64,000 bases of DNA, taken from positions 1 through 64,000 of the forward strand of contig UPYK01000010.1 of assembly GCA_900538545.1 (NCBI GenBank). The letters run 5' to 3'. The notes beneath the pieces were generated by a model. The model saw only the letters and a program-made list of their open reading frames with translations. It searched no databases and had not been told where the DNA came from. The translations under genes and the position numbers were made by a program. Of this stretch, positions 43,930-51,884 are shown one piece after another (the stretch's first letter is position 1; each line of letters starts with the position of its first letter). This DNA comes from an uncultured Eggerthella sp. (GTDB taxonomy: Bacteria; Actinomycetota; Coriobacteriia; Coriobacteriales; Eggerthellaceae).

Positions 43930-45018
43930 CTACGTATTATCAGGGTTTGTGGTGAGTTTGCGCAATGCTTCGATGAGTGCGCGGTTTTCCTCTTCGGTGC
44001 CTACCGTAATGCGCAGACAATTCTCGAGGTTGGGTGCTGAGGAAAAGTCGCGCACGAGAATGCCACGCTCGAGCAGCTGCTCCCAGATGCGATGAGCCTG
44101 CGGGATGCGCACGAGGATGAAGTTCGCTTGCGAAGGATAGACTTCAGCGCCGGGAAGCGCGGCAAGCTCCTCAAGCAAGACCGTGCGCTCGTGCTTGATC
44201 GCTTCGATGCCGGACTCGAGCAGTGCACGGTTCTCGTAGACGGTTGTGCCGATAGCTTGCGAGACCGCATCAACCGAATAGGGCTGGCGCACCTTGATGA
44301 ACTCGCGAATGACCTGCGGATTTGCCAGTACATAGCCGAGACGCACACCGGCAAGAGCATAGGCCTTCGAGAAGGTCTTCAGCACGACCAAGTTGGGATA
44401 GCGATCCAAGTAGGGAATCATGCTTTCGCCGCCGAACTCGCCATATGCCTCGTCAACCATGACAAGCGTGTCGCTCGTTTCGAGGAGCTTTTCGATGAAC
44501 GCGGGTGAGGTGATGTTCCCTGTAGGATTGTTCGGCGAGGTGAGGATCGCATAATCGATATCGCCTTGCGCAACCCGTGAGAGGATGGCTTCTTCGTCGA
44601 GCGAAAAATCGCTCTTACGCGGAATGGAGACGACTTGCGTGTCGGTGAGTACGGCGTTCGCCTCGTAGACCGAGAACGTAGGCGGGCAGGTGAGCATTGT
44701 GCGCTCCGGGCCGCCCCAGCACAGGGCGAAATCAAAGAGCAGCTCATCGCCGCCATTTCCCATGAGCACGTATTCGCGGTCGTATCCCCATGCTTGGCCG
44801 ATGAGCTTGCGCAAAGGATTGGCGAGCGGATCGGGGTAGCGGTTGAGGTCAACCTGCGTGATCGCGGCTTCGATCTTGGCTTGCACTTCATGGGGAAGTG
44901 GACGCGGATTCTCGTTCGCTGAGATCATAATGCGTGCCGGCAGATATTTGGGATCGTAAGGTTCGATTTCGGCGATCTGCGGGCGTGGAGCACGATATGT
45001 TTTTGGCTTTGCAGGCAT
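43930..45018 (-). CDS. hisC: Histidinol-phosphate aminotransferase
   Basis: A 362-residue PLP fold-type I aminotransferase. It has SANENPRPLP near the N-terminus, SPNNPTGN, VDEAYGEFGG with the PLP-contacting aspartate, and the Schiff-base lysine in TFSKAYALAGVRLGY. Converts imidazoleacetol phosphate to histidinol phosphate. AAAGGA precedes the ATG, which starts three bases after hisD. Confidence 0.95.
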   Translation of the reverse strand: MPAKPKTYRAPRPQIAEIEPYDPKYLPARIMISANENPRPLPHEVQAKIEAAITQVDLNRYPDPLANPLRKLIGQAWGYDREYVLMGNGGDELLFDFALCWGGPERTMLTCPPTFSVYEANAVLTDTQVVSIPRKSDFSLDEEAILSRVAQGDIDYAILTSPNNPTGNITSPAFIEKLLETSDTLVMVDEAYGEFGGESMIPYLDRYPNLVVLKTFSKAYALAGVRLGYVLANPQVIREFIKVRQPYSVDAVSQAIGTTVYENRALLESGIEAIKHERTVLLEELAALPGAEVYPSQANFILVRIPQAHRIWEQLLERGILVRDFSSAPNLENCLRITVGTEEENRALIEALRKLTTNPDNT

Positions 45019-45021
45019 CGG

Positions 45022-46368
45022 TTAATCCTTTGCCTGCTCAGCAGAGGTGTCTGTGCTGCTGGCATTTGCAGGAACGCGGCCTTGTTCCATGAGCTCCATG
45101 CGCAAGCGTACGCTTTGAGCATGTGCCCAGAGTCCTTCGTGATCGGCGATGGTTTCGATCGCGCGTGCATCGTTCTTGAGCGCTGCGGCAGAATACTGGA
45201 TCACGCTCGATTTCTTCACGAATTCGTCGACCGAAAGCGGGGAAGCGTAGCGTGCGGTGCCGCCCGTTGGCAGCGTATGGTTCGGCCCTGCCACATAATC
45301 GCCCACTGCTTCAGGGGTCCATTCGCCCATGAAGATCGCGCCTGCGTTGCGAATTTGTCCGAGCAGTTCCATGGGGCGCGAAACGTGCAGCTCAAGGTGT
45401 TCTGGTGCGATCACGTTGATCGTTTGGAGCGCTTGGGCGAGCGAATCGCAGATGACGATGAGTCCCTTGTCGGTAAGGGATGACATCGTGATCTCCTTGC
45501 GCGTCGAACTTTCGACGGTCTTCTGGATCGCGTTCTCGACCGCATCAGCGTAGGCTTCGGAGAATGTGACCAAATAACAGCTGGCCAGCGGGTCGTGTTC
45601 GGCTTGTGCCATCAGATCGACCGCAACCAGTTCGGGAAGTGCGGTTTCATCAACAAGCACGCACACCTCTGAAGGGCCAGCGATCATGTCGATACCCACA
45701 TCGCCCGAGACGATCTTCTTCGCTGCGGCTACGAACGCATTGCCGGGACCGGTGATCTTCGCGACCTTCTGGATGCTTTCGGTTCCGTAAGCCAGTGCGC
45801 CGATAGCTTGCGCGCCACCAACGGAATAGATTTCGGTAACGCCAGCGATGCGGCAGGCTTCCAGGATTGCGGGATCGAGCGAGCCATCTTTGGTAGGAGG
45901 GGTGACGCACACGATGCGCTTGACGCCAGCTACTGCGGCAGGGATGGCATTCATCAGCACGGATGAGGGGTAGAGCGCGCGTCCGCCCGGAACGTAGATA
46001 CCCACGGAATCGAGCGGCTCGACCTTCGCACCTACGAGCGCGCCATCTTCGCGGATGGTGAACCAGCTTTGTTGCTTCTGGCGTTCGTGGAAATCGCGAA
46101 TCTGCTTTGCTGCCTGGCGCAGTGCTTGCGAAACCTCTGGGTTAACGCGGGTGATCGCTTCATCGATCGCGGTATCGCTCACGCGAAAGCTCTCGATCTC
46201 CACGCCGTCGAATTGCTTTGTGTAGGCGCGCAACGCCGCATCGCCCTGGGTGCGCACTGCCTCGATGATCTCGGTCGCAGCGGTGAGAGCGCGCGCATCG
46301 AACGCGCCCACGCGTTGAAGTTGGTCTTCCGAAAAGGTCTCTCCAGGTTTCAGAATGATGCGTCTCAT
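45022..46368 (-). CDS. hisD: Histidinol dehydrogenase
   Basis: A 448-residue zinc enzyme performing the last two steps of histidine synthesis. Family signatures are IYVPGGRALYPSSVLMNAIPA, GGAQAIGALAYGTE, AGPSEVCVLVDE and GPNHTLPTGGTARY. The ATG follows the hisZG stop directly (TAG ATG) with an AGGAGA site. The Ser/Thr/Asp-rich last 15 residues are dispensable-looking. Confidence 0.96.
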   Translation of the reverse strand: MRRIILKPGETFSEDQLQRVGAFDARALTAATEIIEAVRTQGDAALRAYTKQFDGVEIESFRVSDTAIDEAITRVNPEVSQALRQAAKQIRDFHERQKQQSWFTIREDGALVGAKVEPLDSVGIYVPGGRALYPSSVLMNAIPAAVAGVKRIVCVTPPTKDGSLDPAILEACRIAGVTEIYSVGGAQAIGALAYGTESIQKVAKITGPGNAFVAAAKKIVSGDVGIDMIAGPSEVCVLVDETALPELVAVDLMAQAEHDPLASCYLVTFSEAYADAVENAIQKTVESSTRKEITMSSLTDKGLIVICDSLAQALQTINVIAPEHLELHVSRPMELLGQIRNAGAIFMGEWTPEAVGDYVAGPNHTLPTGGTARYASPLSVDEFVKKSSVIQYSAAALKNDARAIETIADHEGLWAHAQSVRLRMELMEQGRVPANASSTDTSAEQAKD

Positions 46369-48003
46369 CTAGTTCTCCTTGTTGGCTTGACGCAGCGCTT
46401 GTGCGAGTGCTGCGACGCGGGGATTCGTGCGGTATGAACAGGGGTTAGCGAAGAAGCGTGCCGTTGAAGCGAGCACGTCTTCAACAACGACCAGGTTGTT
46501 TTCGCGCAGGGTGGTTCCGGTGGCAGTGATGTCGACGATCTGCTCGGCCATGCCGGTGATGGGAGCGAGCTCGATATTGCCGTGCAGCTTCACGATCTCG
46601 ACCTGCTTGCCCTGCTTGTCGAAGTGCGAGCGCGCGATGTGCGGGTATTTCGTGGCGATGCGAATCGAGCCGAGTTCGCGGTAGCGTTTCTCGACCGCTT
46701 CGGAGGTTCCTGCGGATTCCGCTACCACGAAGCGACAACCGCCGAATTCGAGATCGACCAGTTCGACCACATCGGTGCGGGCTTCGACGAGCGAATCTTC
46801 GCCGCAGATGCCGCAGTCGGCGGCACCGAGGGCTACAAAAACCGGTGCGTCGGTGGGGCGCACGATGATGTACTCGACATCGCCGTTGCGCAGCATGAGC
46901 GTGCGGCCAGCATCGGCAAGTCCGTCAACGTTGAGACCAGCGGCATCAAGCGCTGCGATCGCATCTTCGTTGAGCGAACCTTTGGGAACCGCGATGCGCA
47001 AGGGGTGTGGAGCGGCGGCTTTTTCGAGAGCGAAGGCTTCCATCACCTGTTCGAGGTAGAAGCTGAAACCTGCGGCGGGAACCTTCGCACCGCCATAGGC
47101 CGCGACCAAGTTGTCGTACCGACCGCCGCCGCCGATAGGAGAGCCAAGGCCGGGTTCGTAGGCTTCGAACACGATGCCCGTGTAATAGTCGAACGAGCTC
47201 ATGACCGTGAAATCGATTAGTACGACTTCGCCAAGCCCGCGTTCGACGAGCAGATCGTAGAGCGCTTCGAGTTCATCGACCCCTTCGCTGCAACCGAGCG
47301 GTGCAAGGAGCGCGCGAATTTCGCCGAGCGCTTCCTTTTGACCGCGCAGCATAGGCAGCTGTGCGAGTGCGCTAATGGCGGCCTGGTTGCCTTCGGCGGT
47401 TTTCGTGAGGTTATCGAGCGCTACGAAGTTCGAGGTATGGAACGCACGATAGACTGCGTTTTCCCAGCCAGCATCCATCTGGCAGCAAGAGACAAGATCG
47501 CGCAGTACGCGTGCAGAACCGAGGGCGATGCGGTATTCGCTGATGCGTGTTTCCGCGAGCGCTTCGGAGAAGAGCGCGATGATGTTCGCATCGGCCTCTA
47601 CGCCGGACTCGCCAAGGCATTCAACGCCCATCTGCGTGAGTTCGCGAGCTGCTGCTTCTGCGGTCTTCTCGCGGAAGACGCGCTGGGTGTAGCGCAGCTT
47701 CACCGCAGGATCGAACGAGGTGATGCGGGTAGCGCACATGCGCGCGATCTGCATCGTGACATCGGGGCGCATGGCCAGAAGATCGCCGCGCGAGTCGAAA
47801 AGTTTGAAGGGGGAGGCGGGAACATGCCCACCTGCTTCCATCACGTCGAGCACCTCGAGCGTAGGGGTTTCGATGGGGGAATAGCCGTGGCGTGCGAAGC
47901 ATTGCTGCACGCGATAGGTGAGGTCTTCGCGGACGAGCGCTTCATCACTGATCACGTCGCGAAAGCCGATAGGGGTTACGTAATTCATCGTTTGTTGGGC
48001 CAC
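46369..48003 (-). CDS. hisZ-hisG: Fused HisZ-HisG ATP phosphoribosyltransferase
   Basis: A 544-residue protein combining two normally separate subunits. Residues about 8-325 are HisZ, the histidyl-tRNA-synthetase-like regulatory subunit (MRPDVTMQIAR, RVFREKT, FDYYTGIVFEAY, GGGGRYDNL). Residues about 334-544 are the short-form HisG catalytic domain (LRIAVPKGSLNEDA, GAADCGICGEDSL, ATKYPHIARSHF, DITATGTTLREN). It catalyses the first committed and feedback-regulated step of histidine synthesis. The GTG at 48003 is the longest start; ATG at 47988 is possible. It heads the his operon. No T-box or histidine leader peptide is seen in the 204-base gap upstream. Confidence 0.93.
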   Translation of the reverse strand: MAQQTMNYVTPIGFRDVISDEALVREDLTYRVQQCFARHGYSPIETPTLEVLDVMEAGGHVPASPFKLFDSRGDLLAMRPDVTMQIARMCATRITSFDPAVKLRYTQRVFREKTAEAAARELTQMGVECLGESGVEADANIIALFSEALAETRISEYRIALGSARVLRDLVSCCQMDAGWENAVYRAFHTSNFVALDNLTKTAEGNQAAISALAQLPMLRGQKEALGEIRALLAPLGCSEGVDELEALYDLLVERGLGEVVLIDFTVMSSFDYYTGIVFEAYEPGLGSPIGGGGRYDNLVAAYGGAKVPAAGFSFYLEQVMEAFALEKAAAPHPLRIAVPKGSLNEDAIAALDAAGLNVDGLADAGRTLMLRNGDVEYIIVRPTDAPVFVALGAADCGICGEDSLVEARTDVVELVDLEFGGCRFVVAESAGTSEAVEKRYRELGSIRIATKYPHIARSHFDKQGKQVEIVKLHGNIELAPITGMAEQIVDITATGTTLRENNLVVVEDVLASTARFFANPCSYRTNPRVAALAQALRQANKEN

Positions 48004-48149
48004 CTTTTAATAGCTAGAATAAGAGCGAGTCAATACTTTAGCACAGTAGAGTGATAAAGTAACGCTCTTCATATCCTCTTCACTCTTTCAATATAGCGAC
48101 AAACGTGCAAAACAGTGGGGAACATTAGGCGAGAGCAGCGGATTAAAGC

Positions 48150-48155
48150 TATAAT
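48150..48155 (+). promoter_or_regulatory. Candidate -10 box of the third universal stress gene
   Basis: TATAAT lies 52 bases before the GTG start. A matching -35 is poor. The rest of the divergent gap 48004-48149 holds no gene. Confidence 0.4.
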
Positions 48156-48207
48156 ATGAGCTGAAAACTCGCTTTGAACACAAAAGCACGCCCTAAAGGA
48201 GGCCATC

Positions 48208-48684
48208 GTGTCATTCACTAATATTCTCGTTCCGTACGACGGATCCGATCACGCCAAAGAAGCGCTTCGTGAAGCGATGAAGATGGTCGAGGGCAATACC
48301 GATGCGTCGATCCATGTTGCTGAGATCAGCGCGCCTCCGCAAGACCTTGTATTCAGCAGCTTCAATCAGACTGGTTTCGGCATGGGCGTTTCGCTTGTTT
48401 CCAAGGAAGATTTTGCCGATGCAGTGCAGGAGCGCACTGAAGAGAGCGACAAGAAGCTCGAGGCTGATGTGGCTGATATCGTGAAGGATTTCAAGGGCAA
48501 TCTTACTGTTGAAGTGATCTACGGCATCTACACGGTCGAGACCATCATCGAGACGGCGCAGCGCTACGAATGCGACCTGATCTGCATGGGTTCGCGCGGT
48601 TTGGGTGCGATTCGCGGCATGCTCGGTTCGGTCAGCTTCGGCGTGTTGCGCAACTCCGACATTCCCGTGCTCGTTTGCAAATAG
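48208..48684 (+). CDS. Universal stress protein (UspA family)
   Basis: A 158-residue Usp domain very like the one at 1.0 kb: NILVPYDGSDHAKEAL, and MGSRGLGAIRGMLGSVSFGVLRNSDIPVLV at the ATP-binding C-terminal half (positions about 127-156). The start is GTG with AAAGGAGG five bases upstream. Monocistronic, with a strong terminator at 48729. Confidence 0.93.
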   Translation: MSFTNILVPYDGSDHAKEALREAMKMVEGNTDASIHVAEISAPPQDLVFSSFNQTGFGMGVSLVSKEDFADAVQERTEESDKKLEADVADIVKDFKGNLTVEVIYGIYTVETIIETAQRYECDLICMGSRGLGAIRGMLGSVSFGVLRNSDIPVLVCK

Positions 48685-48728
48685 GGACGTATTATTTGCG
48701 TTATAAGTTAGAGTTCCCTCGTCTAGAG

Positions 48729-48760
48729 AAACGGCTGGATGCATCGCTCCAGCCGTTTTG
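48729..48760 (+). terminator. Intrinsic terminator after the third stress gene
   Basis: A perfect 11-bp stem AAACGGCTGGA / TCCAGCCGTTT with an 8-base loop and a short T-run; it may also stop the convergent lipoprotein transcript. Confidence 0.9.
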
Positions 48761-48797
48761 TATTTCAGTAAGAAATTGACTCGCTAGGGTTGCTCTA

Positions 48798-49460
48798 TTA
48801 CGTGGGAAGTTTGCTTGTGGTTTCTGAATCAAGATTCCAATCAATAGAGAGCGTGTCGAGGAAGCTGTTAAGAAGGCTCTCGCTACTGGCGGCGATTTCA
48901 ATATCATACATGTTGCTTTTTGCGATAGCATAGACAACTTCCAGGCCCTCTTCTTTGTAGTCAGATCCTTTATCCCAAGGATACTGTGAGTTGTAATAAG
49001 TGACGTTGCATGAGTATTTATAGCGGTCGAAAGTTATCCCATCGCTTTCTTCTTGACTGAGGGCTGCCCAATTTCCTTCTGTGACAAGGTAGCGAGCATA
49101 TTGCGAGTGCTCGGTTTTTACCAGAGCTACTGTGTCAGGCGTTAAAAAAGGCGCTGATTTGCTTTTGTATTTGTCCGTATGAGGATTGGTAAGCATGAAG
49201 AAAATGAAACCATCTTCGGGATCAATGTTGTTTTCATAGTAAGCGAACGAGCTATACCTATCAGAACCGGTGAGCGTGTCATATGTTGTCCAGTTCGTTT
49301 TAACGTTGTAGTGAGCCACTGGACCCCATTCGGTTTCCATCGTGACTTCTTGTTGCAAGGGGATTTTGTTGGGGCCACAGCCGCATAATGCGAGCGCAAG
49401 TACGCATGTACTCAAGACAACTAGCGCATAGGGCAGGATATGTTTCTTCAGTCGCTGCAT
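48798..49460 (-). CDS. Putative lipoprotein of unknown function
   Basis: A 220-residue protein. The N-terminus has a lysine pair, a hydrophobic segment and a lipobox LALCGC, so the mature protein should start at a lipid-modified cysteine near residue 26. The rest is polar with many Tyr, Asp and Ser residues and no domain I recognise. The ATG at 49460 is chosen because it places the signal peptide at the N-terminus; an upstream TTG-type extension would overlap the hsdS cassette. Base composition is more AT-rich than the his operon, marking the start of the accessory region. Confidence 0.7.
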   Translation of the reverse strand: MQRLKKHILPYALVVLSTCVLALALCGCGPNKIPLQQEVTMETEWGPVAHYNVKTNWTTYDTLTGSDRYSSFAYYENNIDPEDGFIFFMLTNPHTDKYKSKSAPFLTPDTVALVKTEHSQYARYLVTEGNWAALSQEESDGITFDRYKYSCNVTYYNSQYPWDKGSDYKEEGLEVVYAIAKSNMYDIEIAASSESLLNSFLDTLSIDWNLDSETTSKLPT

Positions 49461-49504
49461 CTTTTTTGTTCTTTCCGGATGCTTAGAAGCAATTGCTCTG
49501 TCTT

Positions 49505-50203
49505 CTATAGTAAGCAATGAACAGATAAGCTGAGTACTTTTAAACGGACAAGAGGAAAAATCAGAGCGAGCCATTGGTGAGCTAAATGATTATTTAGCTG
49601 CGTGATATCGATTTTCGAGACATCGATTTCGCCGGACATAAGTCTAGGCAGAAGGAGATCTCGCAACCTTTCAAGCATTTTAGATTCTTCGGTGCTCTTT
49701 CGATACAGGGTGAAGATGTCTTCTAGATAGCGTAGGCTGCTTGGCTGAGGCATCTCTAGCTCAAGATTGTTGAGATTCTTTTGGCTGATCTTCATTTGGA
49801 CTGCGCCAGTTACAATATGGCTTATGGCAGTTCTAGCCAGAGCAATATAAATGGCTTCTAGTGAATAATCGGATTTTGACCTCAAAACATGAGCATGGTT
49901 GTTGACCCAGTACTTTCCCCATACATATTGAAGGACAGGCTTGCCGTCTTCTTGGATGACAGTTCCATCTTCGCCTACAAGCACGCGTATGCCGTCGAAT
50001 AGATAGTCATCAATATAGTCCATAATGGATGTGGCGCCGTAGTAGGGATATATGCCCTTGCGCGTTTCCCTATCGCGGCTATTAAGAGGCTCTCTTTTAG
50101 AATCTTCAAGCTCAACCAATTCAGAAAACCTGAAAGTATCGCTTTCGCTGATAAGCGCTTGTTCGAACCGAACAGTCGCCAACTCGAGTAAATAATCATT
50201 TAG
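49505..50203 (-). pseudogene. hsdS: Silent hsdS cassette: one target-recognition domain without a start
   Basis: The frame opens at 50203, directly after an in-frame TAG, with LNDYLLEL, the same linker sequence found in the middle of the complete HsdS at 51.9 kb. It then encodes one target-recognition domain and a conserved terminal helix (ERLRDLLLPRLMSGEIDVSK). A repeat stands at each end (49580-49599 and 50189-50206), and the residues after the first repeat do not look like HsdS. There is no ribosome site or upstream half, so it should be inactive until recombined onto an N-terminal half. A TTG at 50182 could only make a lone half-subunit. Confidence 0.85.
49580..49599 (+). repeat. hsdS recombination site 1
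   Basis: AGCTAAATGATTATTTAGCT, nearly its own reverse complement (two mismatched positions). It contains the 14-bp core TAAATGATTATTTA shared by all four sites, here in plus orientation. Confidence 0.8.
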
Positions 50204-50206
50204 CTA
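50189..50206 (-). repeat. hsdS recombination site 2
   Basis: Core TAAATGATTATTTA in minus orientation, inverted relative to site 1. Together they bracket the silent cassette (about 590 bases between them). Confidence 0.8.
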
Positions 50207-50226
50207 AAAAGTGCCTCTTAATTGCA

Positions 50227-50523
50227 TTATCGAAACAATTCATCATGAGAACCAGTTCTTTGCATCAGAGCAATTCCATCAAAGGTTCTCCAGATCAAAA
50301 GCCAATCTCCCGCATTGCAAACATGACACTCTGAGCTTCCTTGCCATTTTCCGCCAAGCATATGCATGTTGTGTCTGTTTCGTAGCTTATCAAGCGCTTG
50401 TGGTGAGTTTTCAATAATTAGATCGATAACCTCTGCTAAGGGTTGATCATCAATATGTTTTTTCTTCATGCGCTTCACATCGCGTTGAAATGCTGGAGAG
50501 AATTGGGCATTTAGACGAGCCAT
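50227..50523 (-). CDS. yafQ: YafQ-family mRNA interferase toxin
   Basis: A 98-residue RelE-superfamily toxin. The segment FSPAFQRDVKRMKKKHID, the HNMHMLGGKWQGSSECHV region and the terminal RTGSHDELF carry the histidines, aspartate and phenylalanine typical of YafQ active sites. It cleaves mRNA on the ribosome when freed from its antitoxin. The start is five bases after the antitoxin stop. Confidence 0.9.
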   Translation of the reverse strand: MARLNAQFSPAFQRDVKRMKKKHIDDQPLAEVIDLIIENSPQALDKLRNRHNMHMLGGKWQGSSECHVCNAGDWLLIWRTFDGIALMQRTGSHDELFR

Positions 50524-50528
50524 ATTGA

Positions 50529-50801
50529 TTAACCTTTGATTGCGGCATCAAGAAGTTCGCGTCCTGAAGTAAAGGAACGACCAGTTCCTCCAGAGGCAAT
50601 GATCTCATCAGCTTCTCGAATACTTAGTAAGCTTTCTTCGTTTGGTTCTGGATAGGAAAGCTTTAAGGGAATGCGGTTTTCGCGTACGATTTGCCGGTAA
50701 AAAGCTCGTGTTACTGATGATAGATCAAACCCAAAGTCTTCGACAATTCTCGCAGCCTCTTTCTTTGTTTGATCATCTACTCGGATAGTTACAGAAGCCA
50801 T
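50529..50801 (-). CDS. dinJ: RelB/DinJ-family antitoxin
   Basis: A 90-residue antitoxin. The N-terminal ribbon-helix-helix (ASVTIRVDDQTKKEAARIVEDFG, positions 2-24, then LSSVTRAFYRQIV) binds the operator, and the C-terminal tail neutralises YafQ. The ATG at 50801 has GGAGGG eight bases upstream. The promoter and a 7-bp inverted repeat lie just before it. Confidence 0.92.
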   Translation of the reverse strand: MASVTIRVDDQTKKEAARIVEDFGFDLSSVTRAFYRQIVRENRIPLKLSYPEPNEESLLSIREADEIIASGGTGRSFTSGRELLDAAIKG

Positions 50802-50817
50802 GATGCAAACCCTCCTA

Positions 50818-50860
50818 TTGTAAGACAATTACATTATATCGCCTTACAACTATCATTCAA
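50818..50860 (-). promoter_or_regulatory. dinJ-yafQ promoter and operator
   Basis: On the minus strand TTGAAT (-35, 50860-50855) and TATAAT (-10, 50838-50833) are 16 bases apart. The inverted repeat TTGTAAG/CTTACAA (50818-50824 and 50843-50849) straddles the -10, as expected for autorepression by the antitoxin. Confidence 0.75.
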
Positions 50861-50915
50861 GTATACACAGCTCAAACATCACCACTTCTCCAATCCTGAA
50901 TCGGAAGGACATATT

Positions 50916-51884
50916 ATGGAAGCAACTATTAATGCAATTCTTTCTCAAATGCAAGCGTTACTCACTAGTCATCAACTTAAACATCTAACTGAGGTTCTTC
51001 GCATACACCTAAAAGATTCCACCTTGCCAAACAGCTATGATGCTCCTGACGATATTCTTCCTTCGTTTCTCACGGCTAAGGAAGTTGAGGGTTGTTCGCC
51101 TAAAACACTCGAGTATTATCGAAACACCCTTTCTATGATGAATGATGCGTTGAATAAACCTTACACACAAATTGATAGCAATGACCTGCGTAAATACCTT
51201 AATGATTATGAGCGGAAACGCGGGGCAAGCAAGGTGACTATCGATAATATTCGACGCATTATGTCTAGCTTCTTCTCCTGGCTAGAGGACGAAGACTACA
51301 TCGTAAAAAGCCCAGTACGGCGAATTCATAAAGTCAAAACCGCTACTGTCACCAAAGAGGTATTAAGTGATGAGGACCTTGTTGTATTGCGTGATAGCTG
51401 CAGCACGAAGCGCGATCTGGCTATTGTCGAGCTATTATCCTCGACAGGTATGCGTATTGGAGAGCTAGTTCGACTTGATAGAGAAGATATAAATCTTTAT
51501 GAAAGAGAGTGTGTTGTTACTGGCAAAGGAAACAAACAAAGACCTGTTTACTTTGATGCGAAAACAAAGCTACACTTGAAGCGATACTTAGATTCGCGCT
51601 GTGACTCTAATCCAGCATTGTTTGTATCGCTTACGGGAAAACCTAAACGCGTCACAATTGGTGCTGTAGAGACAAGACTTCGCAAGCTCGGGCTATCCAC
51701 GGGTGTTGGACGAGTTCATCCACATAAGTTCCGGCGTACTCTCGCCACTCATGCTATCGACAAAGGAATGCCGATCGAACAGGTGCAGAAATTACTTGGA
51801 CATGCGAAAATAGACACCACCATGCATTACGCCATGGTTAATCAAAGCAATGTGAAGGCTTCACATAGAAGGTATTTGGAATGA
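50916..51884 (+). CDS. Tyrosine recombinase of the hsdS locus
   Basis: A 322-residue site-specific recombinase. The N-terminal SAM-like core-binding domain (about 50-150; SPKTLEYYRNTL) precedes the catalytic domain, which has the arginine in STGMRIGELVRL, lysine in GKGNKQRPV, HPHKFRRTLATHA, LLGHAKIDTTMHYA with the second histidine and the tyrosine nucleophile. It should invert the hsdS cassettes by exchange at the four repeat sites. GGAAGG precedes the ATG at 50916. Its stop overlaps the next hsdS start as ATGA, so recombinase and HsdS are translated together. Confidence 0.93.
   Translation: MEATINAILSQMQALLTSHQLKHLTEVLRIHLKDSTLPNSYDAPDDILPSFLTAKEVEGCSPKTLEYYRNTLSMMNDALNKPYTQIDSNDLRKYLNDYERKRGASKVTIDNIRRIMSSFFSWLEDEDYIVKSPVRRIHKVKTATVTKEVLSDEDLVVLRDSCSTKRDLAIVELLSSTGMRIGELVRLDREDINLYERECVVTGKGNKQRPVYFDAKTKLHLKRYLDSRCDSNPALFVSLTGKPKRVTIGAVETRLRKLGLSTGVGRVHPHKFRRTLATHAIDKGMPIEQVQKLLGHAKIDTTMHYAMVNQSNVKASHRRYLE

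Noticed and set aside
48004..48207. T-box or histidine leader before the his operon
   Set aside because: No T-box core sequence, no run of histidine codons and no terminator/antiterminator pair are visible.
49505..50203. Simple frameshifted or decayed hsdS
   Set aside because: Both ends coincide with the recombination repeats and the recognition domain is intact, so a stored cassette explains it better than decay.
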